Source: Mytilisepta virgata (taxonomy: Eukaryota > Mollusca > Bivalvia > Mytilida > Mytilidae). From it: a DNA stretch of 64,000 bases. Below the pieces are notes generated by a model. That model made no database searches, was not told where the DNA came from, and saw nothing but the letters and a program-made list of their open reading frames with translations. The stretch's first letter is position 1. Every line of letters starts with the position of its first letter. A program made the position numbers and the translations under genes. The stretch is taken from assembly GCA_028015205.1 (NCBI GenBank), contig CM051518.1, forward strand, positions 51,570,372 to 51,634,371, read 5' to 3'. Positions 48,064-62,000 of this stretch are shown in pieces.

Positions 48064-49377
48064 ATTAAAAGTCGTTTCCAATGAGTTTGATAGTTTTGTC
48101 CAACATTTATACGACTTCAAAATGTAGAGTTCTGGGCAATATACCGTTCTTTTCTAGATATTGAACTTAAAAAAAAATGGACACAGCCACTACTTTATAT
48201 TTAAAAAAATTATAAACGGATTGTACTAATATACAAAGACTTATTAAACTAATATAGACGGACTTACCCTCATATACCAATTCTCTAAAAACCAATAAGT
48301 AAAACAATTACCTATATCCAAAAACGAAACTTCAAAAAAGAAAATATTATCGAAATTAACAGGTAAAGTGTATTCACAAAACCTTTTCTTTTATTCCTGG
48401 ATCAAATGACAATTAAAAAAGACTGATCTGTTAAAATGACAATCCTTACATTTTATCTTATTTTATAATCTTTATAGTTATGAACACAAGTACAAAAACA
48501 TTATTTAAACAGGTTTTTTATTGGATATCAAATGTTGGTAAATATTTGAAAATTTCAATTTCTTGCAATTAAAAAACGATTAAGAAAATAATTAAGAGAA
48601 TCGAGAATATTACTTTCATGTACGAGTTTCATGTACTCAAAGTATAAAAATTAAAAATCGAACATCTTTTTATGTTCGATATGTTCTGGTTTCACAAGAA
48701 AAGAGTAAAATTGTTGCCTTAAAGTACATATGTGGCTTTCTCTATATTATCTCTTTAGTTCATATATAAATAAATTTCTTTGTTATTATTTTGTGGTTGT
48801 CTACTTAGTTGGAAATCATTGAAAATAATTTTGAAAGCCTTGCTTCTGAAAGGTTGTTATTAACTGGAGCAAATCATTAAATATTTTAATGGTGAAGGTT
48901 TCCCCATTTTAATCGTATTGAAGTTCAGAAAGGGGAATGAAAATAATACGTGTATGAATATCAAAAAGATATTTAGAGCGTTTATGAAATACGTGAAAAG
49001 ATATATGACAGCTCAGCTTATATCAAGTTGGATATTTAACAACATAAATGATTCACCGGTAAATAATAATACATGTTAATGATCCTTACTATCTTTACAT
49101 GTACATTTATATCTTTTCGAAAAGTGTCATTAATTTTTTTTTTTGACGTTGACGTCATTGTTATATGTTTTACTAGTTAGAATATATTATAGTCGCCTTT
49201 CTAGTACTAGTAAGTGGAAAATTTAGGTTTAAATCCAGATCTGGATGAGTACATTTATAAAAATTATAAGAAAAGACCGGTGCGAAGTTGATTTATATGA
49301 GGACATAATTCAATCAGAAATGGAACGTAAAACAAAAAGCAAACGAACGGCCCTGATTAAATAATAAAGAAAAACAT

Positions 49378-49836
49378 CTTCTGGAGGACTCCAAGGCCCT
49401 GGTAATATGAAAAGCCTCTTCTGATGGACCCCAAGGCCCTGGTTATATAACAAGCCTATTCTGATGGACTGCAAGGCCCTGATTATATAACAAGCCTTTT
49501 TTGATGGACTCCAAGGCCCTGATTATATAACAAGCCTCTTCTGATGGACTCCAAGGCCCTCTACTGGTGGATACCAAGGCCATGATTATTACACAAGCCT
49601 CTTCTGGTGGACTCCAAGGCCCTGATTATATAACAAGCCTCTTTTGGTGGTCTCCAAGGCCCTGATTATATAACAAGCCTCTTCTAGTGGACTCCAAGGC
49701 CCTGATTATACCACAAGCCTCTTCTGGTGGACACCAAGGCCCTGATCATATCACAAACCTCTTCTGTTGGACTCCAAGGCCCTGATTATATCACAAGCCC
49801 CTTCTAGTGGACCCCAAGGCCCTGATTATATCACAC
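49378..49836 (+). repeat. 40-bp tandem repeat, about 11 units
   Basis: The unit contains CCAAGGCCCTGATTATATAA and CAAGCCTCTTCTGGTGGACT. One internal unit is shortened at about 49556. The Ala/Pro-coding frame at its end (49767) is a by-product. Confidence 0.92.
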
Positions 49837-50604
49837 GCTCATTAAAATTTACTACAGGTTATATAAAAATGTTAACTTTTGTGAAAACTGAGGAGTGTCT
49901 CTCTCTGTTTTTGCATAGCTCTGAATGTATATTGTTTTGGATTTATTTTATGATCATTTTTGCAGTTGAATCTTCTCTTAAAAACTTGAGTTTATTCTTT
50001 CGTCTTTCAATATTTGAGGCCTGGAGCACAACTGAGGAGTACTACATCGACGATATGTACATATGTGCATTACAATTGGTATCACTGAATTTTATTACTT
50101 CATCTTTTTTTTTATAAAAAAAATATTTCAAAGCATACATTTCATGGAAGTGCTAAAATATTAGTATCTGAGCTGGTGATGTCCTGGAGAATTCAGTGGT
50201 GAAAACAAACATTTTATAATAGCTATTTTCTTTTACTAAATAGGAAAATCATTAATAACAAAAAGTGAAGAACAACTTAGAAAATTTATGAATAAAAAAA
50301 TTAATAAATAAATTTATTTTTTAAAGTAAAAATAAAACATTATGTCCATTTAATATTTTTGAATAGTATAACAACTGACATAATTAAAGAATCTAAACTA
50401 ATAAATGTCTGGAGGTTTATCCGATTTGGGTTTTGTTTTCTTTTGGGTGTTTTCGTTTAAGCTGGTTTCCTGTAATTCTGCTCATATTTGTTTAAATTGT
50501 TTAAATTCTTACACCATTTCTATGAATTGGAAAGCAACATGTTGTGCATTATGTTATCTAATTATGTTGTACTGGTTAACTGATATCTACATTGTATTCT
50601 ATGT

Positions 50605-50672
50605 ACATACATACATGCATGCATACATGTACAAACATACATGCATGCATACATGTACATACATACATATTG
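50605..50672 (+). repeat. ACATGCATG/ACATGTAC microsatellite
   Basis: Short, purine-pyrimidine alternating units of the ACAT/GCAT type, which make a self-complementary tract. Confidence 0.85.
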
Positions 50673-52835
50673 AACATAATATACATCCATTCTATATAAT
50701 GTATTCAAAAATGCAAAAGAAATAACTGTCAAATTAATACGAGAAAGATATGAAAATTCCATTGCCACACACATATACAATGTACCATGTTCATCTCCAG
50801 GTACATCAATGTACATGTTGATCCTTGAATCTATATGTTTTAAATAGCGGATGAGGCCGCTTACCTAGGCCGCTAGACATAGTGATAGGCTAATAGGTGT
50901 CTAAACTGTGTGGTTACGAGACCCGCCAACCGTGTTGGGTTAGTGTTCTGACATTTATATATTGTCTGTACGCTACAAGTGGAAATATTAAAAAAAAAAA
51001 ATCATACAATAGATTAGAGTTTTTCCGAAAAATTTCTCACCAAAATAAAAAATTAAAAAATAAATTCCGTGTACATATGTATGCATAAAGACCATCTTTG
51101 TCACACACGAAACTACTATCGACAAAAGAATACCGAATCAAACACCTATAATATTTAAAATTCTAAATTTTGATGGACACAATACGATAAAATTAATCAA
51201 AAAGTTTCATATATTTCAATTTAGAATAAAACAAATTTCATGAATAGGAACAAAAGGAATGTCGCGACTTTCGCTACGACATTTAACTATAAATGGTGAA
51301 ATACTAATATCAATTATTAAAATTATTACTGTGAGTTCAGACATTTATGACTTGTTCTTGAATGGAATCGATTACCAACGGATAGTCCGGACTGATTGAA
51401 TTTCTCACAACAAGGTGGGAATAAAGTATTATTGTGAAGTACATCAATAAACCATTCACCTTAGTCGAGCATTGAATTTATGGCCGTGATTACTGTTGAT
51501 AATTATAAATTTTCTAATGGGCATATTAAGAAATATACAATATCATTAAAAAGGTTAAGACGGACAGTATACAAGTCAATGAGTTCAAACAAGATGTCAG
51601 TTAACAGATGAAAAAAACATTGTGGTCACACCTGGAAAATGTAAGGTTTATGGCACTCCAACAAAACTATTTATTTAAAATATTAATAAAGTCGTTATTA
51701 ATGATGCTTTAAAAATTTTATGGTTACATAAAGCTTTTTTTCAACCACTAAAATGTTTTGAAAAAATAAATGGTCTATCAAACTAGAGGATATGATTTTT
51801 TTTATTTTGGCACACACTTATTAATTTTTATTTATTTTAAGATCATTAATACAATAATGCAAATAACAGTAACATTTTTCAAAATTAAATGTTGAAACAA
51901 TTTAGAAGTAACAGAATCTCATGTCTTTACAATTTATTGGGTACCTAAACGGTATATACCTTGGTAACAGTCCGAATTCCGACCAGTGGTCTGATCAAAG
52001 CCTATATCGATTGTGGTGTCTCCTCTAGATTTTCACTTCCTTACTTATTTAAAAACAAGGAAAGAAAACCGAGCTGGTATTTGAATAGGGCAAACATGGG
52101 AAACCACTTCGAAAGTTCAAAATGTTCAGCATTTTGACTGAAATAAATTCTCTTTAAAGGGAAATCTTCATTATTTCAATATACGTAACAAATGAATTTA
52201 CAGACTAGAATATAACATAATACTTACTAAAATATACCAGTATTTAATTTGATACAATAGAATACATTTATCTGCATGTTACCTTATCTGTTAGTTTACT
52301 GAAGTTAAGCGGGTTTATATGTAAATACTAAAACGGAAGTGACTTCTACAGTCATAATGCCGAAAACAACAGACAGAATTAGAAATAGTATCAATATAAG
52401 ATTTCTTTGTTCATTTATCCTGAACGAACTCTTTTCCATCATGTCCATAGATTAAACAAATTCAAAATGTTATTTTGAAGACCAAGAAGAAAGTACATTA
52501 GGACTTTTTCTTCAGTCAGCAGTTATAATATTAGTTTGTTTTTGTACACTGTTAAATTGGAATAAATATAGTTGATTTTTTGCCCTTCAGTACGTTGCGG
52601 TTTCCTTTACAATGTCCAGTGTTTTTCTCAACTACCTACGTGATAAGAGGTAATTCTATATTTTGACACCATACAATTTTTACACCTAATTATTCTCCTG
52701 CAACGAATGGAAACCCGTTTTATCATGTAAAAATTATTCTTATACTTGTGAAAAGGGTTATTATGTATTCCAATTAACACCTACTTCCTTTGTAAAACAG
52801 CTTAATTTGGACCGAACGTCTTTTATATGGTTTAT

Positions 52836-53235
52836 TTAAGGATGCTCGCTGGTCATGTTTTGGTCTTTTTGTAAGATTTTCGGAACCCTCGGGTTTTATC
52901 CATTTCTTAAACATGAAATTTTTTGCCCATGAACGCCCACTTTTTCTTTTATAATTCAATCATATATACCTTAAAATGGTATTTGACAAAATTTTATGAA
53001 ATCTTTCTTATTTTTTCACACATCTTTGAGAGACCGAAGTTGTCAATGCAAAGACAATGAAAAATCCAGAGAAAACCCATTTCCTGCAAATTTCCAAGGC
53101 CTTATAGCACCAAAATGAGCACATGAACCTATATTTTTTTTCTTGCTTATTTGTTTACTATTCATATGTTCTCTCAAACAAAAACACCTATTTCAAATCT
53201 TATTTATTTCCTATTAGACCAGCGACCATCCTTAA
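52836..53235. mobile_element. TTAA-flanked MITE, copy 2 (392 bp)
   Basis: Element 52840-53231, flanked by TTAA at 52836-52839 and 53232-53235. The ends are GGATGCTCGCTGGTC and GACCAGCGACCATCC. It is in the same orientation as copy 1 with few differences, so the two inserted recently or were homogenised. Confidence 0.85.
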
Positions 53236-55766
53236 GCAATCACAGGAAATAAATCATGTATCATCTTTTGGACAAGTTTTGACCATTCCGTGTAAACAGA
53301 GGGCTGAGCCGTTTAGGGAGCTCAAAATTGCAGAGTCCAAAATCAAAGAGAATCCTGGGTTCTAAATTAGCCAATATAAATAAAAAATAAAGTTCAATAT
53401 AACACATGCACAAGCCTATTATTTATAAAAGTACTGTTTATTCAAATACTACACTGACGTACAGATATTTCGGAAAATCGCCCTTAACATCTTCATTATT
53501 TTAAAATTTATTGGATCCTGAAAGGCATTTTAAACATAATACTGAAATAACTGGAGTTACACACGACTATACGGTCATTGTATTGATGTTGAGGAATACT
53601 GTCCCGAAAAGATTAATATATTGCACAAGCTGGAGATTTAACAACGCTTCGAAAAAATAAAACGGTCGTGTTTTCAGACCATTGAGCTTTTATAAATTCT
53701 TCTATGTAACAAGTTACCGTTATTGTCTGTATAATATGAAGAAAATAAGTCTCAGTTGATTTTTTAAGATTAAAAAAATTCTGAGATATCAGGTCAGCAT
53801 TCAATTTAGTGCAATATATTGTCGGAGCAAAAATTACTTCCCTATATCAGGAACGTTGAGATAAGAGAGTTTTCGACAACGAGACCAAACTGTATATTAA
53901 GAACCCTAGAAAAGTATCAATATAAATTTTGAAATTAGCCAGGCATTACTACTTTTAGTCTTGAACATATTCAGAAAATGTAGCAGAAAGTATCCAAAAT
54001 ATTATTGTAAAGCAGCACTGCATTGTTAAAAAAGATTTCATGATCTAATGTTTTATAACATTTTTAACGAACAAATAGAAAAGATTATTCTGTGTATAGA
54101 ATTTTTTTTTCAAAATTCATATGATTAATCTTTGTAAAACATTGGATGCTTAAAGAGAAACACATTCCAGTACAGTATAGGAGGCGTAGCTTTAAATAAA
54201 TATATAAAGTTTTCCTTTGATTATTTTTGTTAGATATTAAACCATAATTCACTTATTTTAAAAAATTTTAAATTATCAGTTTAACTCGATTTTTTTTTAA
54301 TAATTATAATTTTTTGACTTACCTCTTTCAAAACTTTCTATATGCTCCAGACTTAAACTATAGTAATTGTCTATTGCACGACCGATTTACTCTGCTCCGG
54401 ATCTGATATCACAATACAAATGTCTTTACTACGCAGACGCGTTCATTATATTACACGGTCTATACTTTAAAAGGTTTAATTGTAAAAATTACGGTTACGA
54501 AATCTATACTGGCTATGAATGAAAAGAAAGTTAATATATTCAATCGGGCGAGATCGATAATAATTGTTATTCAGATAAAATTAAAGTCCCGGAGACGCAT
54601 TTTGAAAGGTAATTATATTCATTGGCTAAAGTGGGGAGGAGAATGGCGATTCTAATCGTATCATATGATATTGATATATTGTAACCAAAATGTTAAGTGT
54701 ATCAAAGTCGTCAAAATTTTATTTTACCTGTCGTATAAACTGATCTGCCAGTAAAATAGTTACACAATACCTTGCGTGTGGTAATTGTGGTTGTGAAAAA
54801 TTGATGTGAATCATTAAATTCAGTGTTTACATTTTAAACCAAATCAATAAGGTCTAACACGGAATGGATTTCCCCGCTAAGCTAACGCGGTGTTGAACCC
54901 CTCAAACTCGTGTCTTTTGTTACAAAATAACTCATATCAAAGTTTTCATTCATAAATTGCAAGGTAAGCGTCACTTTCGTCAGTTTCAGTGTTGAGGGAC
55001 GTACAATTGTATCTTTGTAAAAGGTCCCAAAACGCCGACGATTGCATGATGCACTACAGAGAAAATTAGGGATAAAAAAGTCGGGCCTTGCCTTGTCGAA
55101 TATGAATTAGTTATTTCTAATTTCCTGTTTTAATTTCAAAAATGTCATTCAATAACAGATTTATATCCTTGGTATAAATATTTCATTTAAGTAATCACTG
55201 TTCGTATGTATATGTTTTGCCAATTTTAGTAATACGCCCAAAGATATGACACTGACGCAACAAATATAAATTAAAGCACATACTGCATGAGCTAAATGTC
55301 AATGAGATACCAACCCTGATACAAAACTAAAAATTACAAAAAGAGGGTAAATACAGCCTTCAACATAGTGCATGCGCCCACTCTGTGTAATAAGCTCTCC
55401 CCCGTTATTCGTATACATTAGTGGCGCATTCACGTCGTGTAGAAACAAGTTCCGCCGAAACTACAAAGATGAAGTTTTTACAATGTTCTCTTAATTAGAA
55501 ATAATTATATATACCAAGTATTGTATTCGATTAAAAAGTGCAGTTAGAAAGAAGAATCCCTTCGTAACAAGAATGTTTTGCCGGTAATATTACAAACGAG
55601 TTATGTTTTTTTTTTGGTTTTAAATCGGTGGTCGTGTTACCTGTACGCTCCTTTAGGAGCTAGATAACACATGTAGAAAATATAGTGAACTTTGATCAGG
55701 TGCAAGCGTAGAATATCACATCTCAAAACAATCATCAAGCTGTAAGTATTTCTTATTTCTCCTTGT
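53236..55766. other. Intergenic, no gene seen
   Basis: AT-rich, with no coding frame of note. About 55200-55390 resembles a dispersed mussel repeat (ATACCAACCCTGATACAAAA), from memory. Confidence 0.4.
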
Positions 55767-55991
55767 GATCTATCAAACCAGACTTACATGTGATCTACCA
55801 AACCAGACTTACATGTGATCTGCCAAACCAGACTTACATGTGATCTACAAAACCAGACTTACATGTGATCTACCAAACCAGACTTACATGTGATCTGCCA
55901 AACCAGACTTACATGTGATCTACCAAACCAGACTTACATGTGATCTACCAAACCAGACTTACATGTGATCTACCAAACCAGACTTATATGT
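55767..55991 (+). repeat. 25-bp tandem repeat, 9 units
   Basis: The unit GATCTACCAAACCAGACTTA plus CATGT repeats nine times with only scattered substitutions (TATC, TGCC and TACA variants). Confidence 0.95.
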
Positions 55992-56430
55992 GTGTGCAAA
56001 ATTTGCATCTTTATTCCGGCGTCTTCTTTCCCATTTTGAATTCCAATCAATATATTATAATAATTATTTCATGTAACAGATTACAGCATACAAACTCTGT
56101 AAACTTTTTCTAATACTGAAAAAAGTTTTAAAAGTTTAAATCATAAAATAAAGTAATCAATGTAATTTTCCACCTTATATAAATATGCTATATTTTAAAT
56201 TCATTGGATAAGATGAATTGTATTTGTTTGCAAATTTAATTAATTTCAATCTTTTTGTTACTGTTCCGTTGTATTTGCTTCCAGGGAATTCCACAAAGCG
56301 TGGTATTTGTGAAAAATACAACGCTAAGTGAAAAATACCATGTCTAAAAATAGTAACCACGAAGTCTCAACTTAAAATATCAATATTTGTTCCGTTTAAC
56401 AGCAAGATAAGAATATTCGGTGGAATTAAA

Positions 56431-56572
56431 GAAATATATCATGTTTGTGCGTGATAAGTGCCAAAAATACCGGTTTAAAGGCTGGAGAAATTTCCCTTCA
56501 CGGCTCCTGAAATTCACCAGTCTCTCAACCGGTATTTTTTGGCAAATACCACGCACAAAAATGATATATTTC
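56431..56572. mobile_element. Foldback MITE, 142 bp
   Basis: The left arm GAAATATATCATGTTTGTGC and its complement at the right end form arms of about 55 bp, also sharing AAAATACCGGTT. A related AATACCA/TGGTATTT motif lies just upstream (56300-56345). Confidence 0.75.
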
Positions 56573-56692
56573 TATAAAATATCACAGGGTAAAGTCAACA
56601 AAAGAAAACAGGATGTGTATCTTTCTGATTCCTCAGCTACATGTTACTTTCACTAGAAAATCCAGCCTATAACTATAGTTAAATACAGACCA

Positions 56693-56816
56693 GTTGATTA
56701 TGAAATTTATCAGCTCGAGATAATTAAATTATCATTTTTAAACAGCGAGGCTTGTCCGAGCAGTTTATTAAAAATGAACATCTAATTATTGAGAGTGGAT
56801 AAATTTCATGATCAAC
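56693..56816. mobile_element. Foldback MITE, 124 bp
   Basis: GTTGATTATGAAATTTATC at the left end is mirrored by GATAAATTTCATGATCAAC at the right. The arms, about 58 bp, meet near the centre at CGAGGC/GTCCGAG. Confidence 0.75.
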
Positions 56817-57238
56817 GCGTCAAGAGTTAAATCCTATTCTCTAACGACAATGTAAAACTGTGAGGGATCTTCCGAACGTTATTTGGCGGAAAATTTCACG
56901 AACATTTAACCAACGTATGGTGATATCAGAATTTATAAAACCGGCCAAGAGATATATAATTGCGCACAGAATTTAAGAAAGAACATTTTGATGCTATGTG
57001 TTCATATAACGCATATAAACAATATAACAAAAATCCCACATGCGAATAGACAGATCTGAAAACCGTTAAAAGATAGACTGTCAAGTTTGAATATTTTCAG
57101 AAAACATATTTGTGAAAAGAAAATAGAGGAATATAAAAAATAATTTACATATTAAATTGCAAATTATGTAAATTGTGTGGAGGACATTCATAAAAGAACC
57201 TGAAAGGACGTTTTGCTGATATTGCACGGACCCAATAA

Positions 57239-57511
57239 GGCCACACCAAATTGATTTTTAGTTCTTTGGATTTCGCCGTTATATGAATGCTGCAATGAAA
57301 ATTTGCCCAAAATTCTTAATTTTTCAAGAAATTAAAAATAAAAAGTGTTCGCCCGCTCCTAAAATTTTGGTATAAAAATTTTTGCCGAATGTAAATTTGA
57401 TCTTCGCCTGAAAAAACAGTTCTCAAGAAAGAAAATAATTTAAATTTCACTCTATCGCACCTATGTTTGCTATAAAAAATCCAGAGAACTAAAAATCAAT
57501 TTGGTGTGGCC
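57239..57511. mobile_element. MITE with GGCCACACC termini, 273 bp
   Basis: The ends GGCCACACCAAATTGATTTT and the exact complement continue for about 33 bp (through TAGTTCT and GGATTT) before diverging. No clear target duplication. No coding frame. Confidence 0.85.
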
Positions 57512-57525
57512 TGAACGAATACATT

Positions 57526-57753
57526 TTACGATAGTTCGTAGTAAGGAACTTTTTCAGTGGCTGTCTTGTCTAATTTTTTTTTAATACTTTTTTGGATTAG
57601 CACGTCTTTATCAGATAATTGGTGGTTGCCTACATATCTGAACACTTCATTTACTTTTCGGGGGCTACAATGCAGTGGGAGCTTACTCGTTGCTGAAATC
57701 TCATTGCCTCGTTGTGATCTAAGGCATCTGTTTATATCAGGTTTTCGTCTCAT
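57526..57753 (-). CDS. Small coding-like frame, 75 aa (doubtful)
   Basis: ATG at 57753 and stop at 57526. It has a mixed composition with few runs (RSQRGNEISATSKLPLHCSP, KVNEVFRYVGNHQLSDKD), less AT-rich than its surroundings. The stop is only 15 bases from the MITE at 57239-57511, so the frame could be cut short by it. Not recognised; a repeat fragment is equally likely. Confidence 0.25.
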   Translation of the reverse strand: MRRKPDINRCLRSQRGNEISATSKLPLHCSPRKVNEVFRYVGNHQLSDKDVLIQKSIKKKLDKTATEKVPYYELS

Positions 57754-58939
57754 GGGTATTTATCCCTTACCCATTTTGTGACAATAACGATAGTTGGTTG
57801 AATCGTTGCCATCAACCCGTTGCCTGGTCTATGCATGCTGAATTGACTGGCATCGAAAACCGGAAGAGTGAAACGGCTTTCAGTGATTTGGAGTTTAAAA
57901 ATACAATGTATCACTTGTAAATAAACAAAATAATACGAGGAAAAACATAAAAAATTCTCATAACAAAATGTACATGTAATTCTAACTCACGAACATATAT
58001 ATCTTCTATGAAATTGGACAGAACCTTGATGTATTCAATTCATTTTGGGGTTTATTTTGTTGTTAGATTATTCCATTATGTAGTTAATCAGAACATCTTA
58101 CATTTATATAAGAAAAGTGTATATCATTGAGGCGAAAAATTTATATCTCTTTATCATAAGACTGCATATTGCATATAACATGACAGTGCACAAAAAGTTC
58201 AAGTACCTTATTTACATAAAATGTTTTAATAGGATTGCAAACTCATAAATCTATTTAAAATCCATTAATCAAAGAACTGCGTCAATGTCAAACGTTTTAC
58301 AATTACCATATCGGTATTACGTAAATCCTAATTGGAACAATATCTTTAAATATGTTTATTAAAAGTACTAATAAAATGTGTACATTAGCCTAAAATTTAA
58401 ACGACCTTTCCCTCCTTATTTTTTTTTTTTTTATATATGTATATTTCATAATTTGTATTTTTGACACTGACACGAAAAAAGAAAAGTTTAACTCTGGTTA
58501 ACCTGAAATCATATCTAAAGACATCGGTACTACTTTTTTGCGGATAAGTAATGCATTCGAAAGATACATGTATAAAAACTAATTCATATGCATTAAATTA
58601 TTTATTTACTTTGCCCTTCTTCATATCGATCTTAATTGAATAAGCTTTTATAAAGATGCAACATGATAAATTTTACATACATTATTTGGTATACCTCAAA
58701 CCACTTTAACAAAATATTTCAAATTGCATGATCTTCTATTGGGAGCACTTTGCGATTTGAACAACATTTTTCTTTTTCCGAAGCGTGTTAAAAAGAAAAT
58801 TCTATTACATTTTGAAATAATCCAAAGACAAGTGACATGCATGTGTTGTTTTTCCACTCATGGGAGCCAGTGCAGAGGATGCCGAGGGCAGATATGGTGT
58901 ATTTTTTACTGTAGTGGCTACATTCGACTCTCCTATAAT
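57754..58939. other. Intergenic, no gene seen
   Basis: AT-rich. The Cys-rich + frame at 58724-59101 overlaps the LINE's 3' end and is probably spurious. Confidence 0.5.
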
Positions 58940-59097
58940 TATGTATTATCAGATTTTATTAATACACTCAGACACATATACAAAGATGTGTTACATGAGG
59001 TCAAACTATATAATAGATATACAGTGAACGACAACAGAGCGAACATGCAGACAATATCATATATACAAGTTATAATATTATTATATATATATATTTT

Positions 59098-62000
59098 TTA
59101 GAAAAGAGATGAGATTTTTCTAATAAATGTAGACAGATTTTTCAAGACAGTAATATTACATAAAGCGAGTAATCCCTTCAGTTTATCACGACTTGGATTA
59201 TCATAATAATATTTTGACAAAAATTTATGACGAAGATTTATGATATTAACGTTTCTACATAGGAATAAAACATGGAATTCATCACCTATGCCATCAGTAC
59301 ACAGTGGACATATACGGTCTTCCCTCGGTATATTATACCATCTCCCAGTCTCAACTGGTAATCGTAGGTTAGATGTACGTAATTTTGTAATCCAAATTCT
59401 GTTAGACTCATTAAGTCTAACTAAATAATTTTCTAGACCAAAAGACGTCTTATATAAAGAATACAACTCCCCTCTTGATGCAGCAGAAATATCGCTGTAC
59501 CAAGACTGTATAAATTGATCTTGCAAAAGTTGTTTGATGTATCTAACATCAAAATAAGTAAAATTATTCGCAAATATGATTGGCATTCCAACATCATTCC
59601 ATATTTTATTTATATGTGATATCCATTTAAAGTGATAATTGTTACCATGTAACTTACACATCAGACTACACAAAAAATTGCTAAGTTTGCCCTCTTTTTG
59701 AACCACCCTCGACCAAAAAGAAATCATCCTAATTTTGACCTGAATATGAAGAGGAAATCTTCCCAGTTCTCCATATACCATAAAGTTTGGTGTCGTGTTT
59801 CTCACCTTTAAAATTCTTTTACAAAACTTTAGATGGATCTGTTCAATAATATCAATATTTTCAAACCCCCAAACTTCGGAGCCATATAACAAAATAGGTT
59901 CAATCATACAATCAAACAATTTTAGCTGTATATCAATAGGTATATGTTCATTATTTATGAGTTTATAAATACAAAATAAAGCTTTTTGTGCTTGTTCAAC
60001 TCGCTTTTTTCTTGTTTCTAAGAAGCATCCATTATATTTAAATATAACGCCAAGATATGTATATGAGTCAACAATTTCTAATTTTTCCCCGTTTAAGAAG
60101 AACTCCATATTTTGTCTTGCTTTTCGCTTGCTAAAAATAATAATCTTTGTCTTGCTGATATTAACAGAGAGTTTCCAGTGCTCACAATAAGTATTAAAAA
60201 TATCTAAAGAATTTTGCATGCCCTCCCTGCTCTCTGACAAAATTATAGTATCATCAGCATACAGAATAACAAAAAATTTATAATAAATATGGATCTCTTC
60301 TTCCATCTTCTTTTCAATTGTTTCTAGTGACATTCCGTCGAGCAGGCCAAAAAAGTTCTCAAGATCGTTTAGAAAAATGGAAAAAAGGATGGGTTACAAA
60401 TTTTCCCCCTGTCTGACACCGGTGAGGCAAGGAAAAAATTCAGACTGACTTCCAGAGTTCTGCACACAAGACTTAATACCATCATACATGTTATATATAA
60501 CTTTGAAGCACTTTCCCTTAATTTCACTGTTATGTAGTTTTATCCACAGGCCATCTCTCCAGACTGTGTCGAACGCCTTGCGAAAGTCGACGAATGTGCA
60601 ATATAACTTTTTTCCATATGCAAAATAAAACTCAATAAGAGCGTGCAAACTAAACACATTATCAAGAGTTGAATAACCCTTTCTGAATCCCGCTTGGTTT
60701 TCAGAGATGACATTAAACTCGTTTGAGAATATGTTTAATCTGTTATTCAAAATACAAGTAAAAAGTTTCCCAAGACAACTGATAAGGGTGATCGCACGAT
60801 AGTTGTCAGGATCGAGAGGATTGCCCTTATTTTTATATATAGGTTTTATGATTCCGCAAGTCCAGCTCTCAGGAACAATGCCACTATCTAATACAAGATT
60901 AAAAATATCACAGTAAATAGATATAAGTTGGGGGGATGAAAATTTAAGGTATTCATTTGTAATCTTGTCTAAGGATGGCGCTTTATTATTCTTAAGTTTT
61001 TGGATAGCTTCTTGCACCTCTAGAATAGTAATTTTACCATTTAATAATTCATCAAAAATAGGATTTTCGCACATATCATCTACATTAATTTCGATGGGTG
61101 GAGAATCATCACCCGCGTTCAATTTTTTAAAGTAATCATAAAATGTATTCATATCGACCTCAGGCGATTCCTTATTTTTTCCTCTAGAAAATCTATGAAG
61201 GGTCTTCCAAAATGAATTCGGATCATTTTTGGATAAAGATCTCAACTCATTCGCACACTTATCAGAATATTTTGTATAGCTATTATTCATAGCCTGGCGA
61301 TACTCTTTCGCTTTAATATTCATATCTAATTTATGTGCGCGAGTTTTTGCTGTCCTATACTTACCTCTGGCTTCATGAAAGTTGTTACGCTTCTCTTTAC
61401 AAACCTTATCAAACCATGGTTTATTTTCATCATTATGATATTTAGCTTTCCGATTACTCTCGCCGAATGTACTTTTAGCCGTATCTATCAATAACTTACC
61501 TATATTTGAGACAAGATCATTCATCAGTTCAGGTGTAACCAAAGCGTCGTCCACATGTTCTAGCTGGGATTTAATATTTTGTATGATATCGTCATTATCA
61601 TTAATTAAGGATTGCCTGAAGTTTTCACTTTTGTGGGAATTCCACTTAATGTAAGTATTATTTTTTAATATCTTTTCAGTGTTGTCCAAAGAAATAGATA
61701 GGGATAAATGTAGACGATTATGCGCGTCTGAAAACATAGGATCAAAATCCTCTACATTAAAATCAGTGACATAATCAAATACAGGTTCAGATATCAATAA
61801 ATAATCAATCATGGTAGCATCTTTACATGTAGTTTTACCAATATTTTTGTCACCAAACAATCTACCATTTGCTATGTACATAGAACACCTTTTGCAAAAC
61901 TCTATTAGTTTGCGACCATAATTATTTATTTGTGTTACATCTTGTGAAACTCGATCTAAGGGAATACCCTTTTCGTACAATTTGTTTCTAAAAAATTCAG

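Noticed and set aside
50405..50725. 106-codon + strand frame with His/Met/Tyr repeats
   Set aside because: Its second half is the ACAT/GCAT microsatellite and the first half has no coding character.
50840..50950. Possible tRNA-derived SINE head (CGTTACGAG-like B box near a TAGCGG...CCGCTA stem)
   Set aside because: The B-box match needs an insertion, no acceptor stem pairs, and no tail or duplication is visible.
54850..54915. A-box-like and B-box-like motifs on the minus strand suggesting a tRNA or SINE
   Set aside because: TTAGCTTAGCGG and GGGTTCAACACC are in the wrong order (B before A) and no cloverleaf can be drawn.
58724..59101. 125-codon + strand frame with several Cys
   Set aside because: It overlaps the LINE 3' region on the opposite strand and ends in an AT microsatellite; no coding signature.
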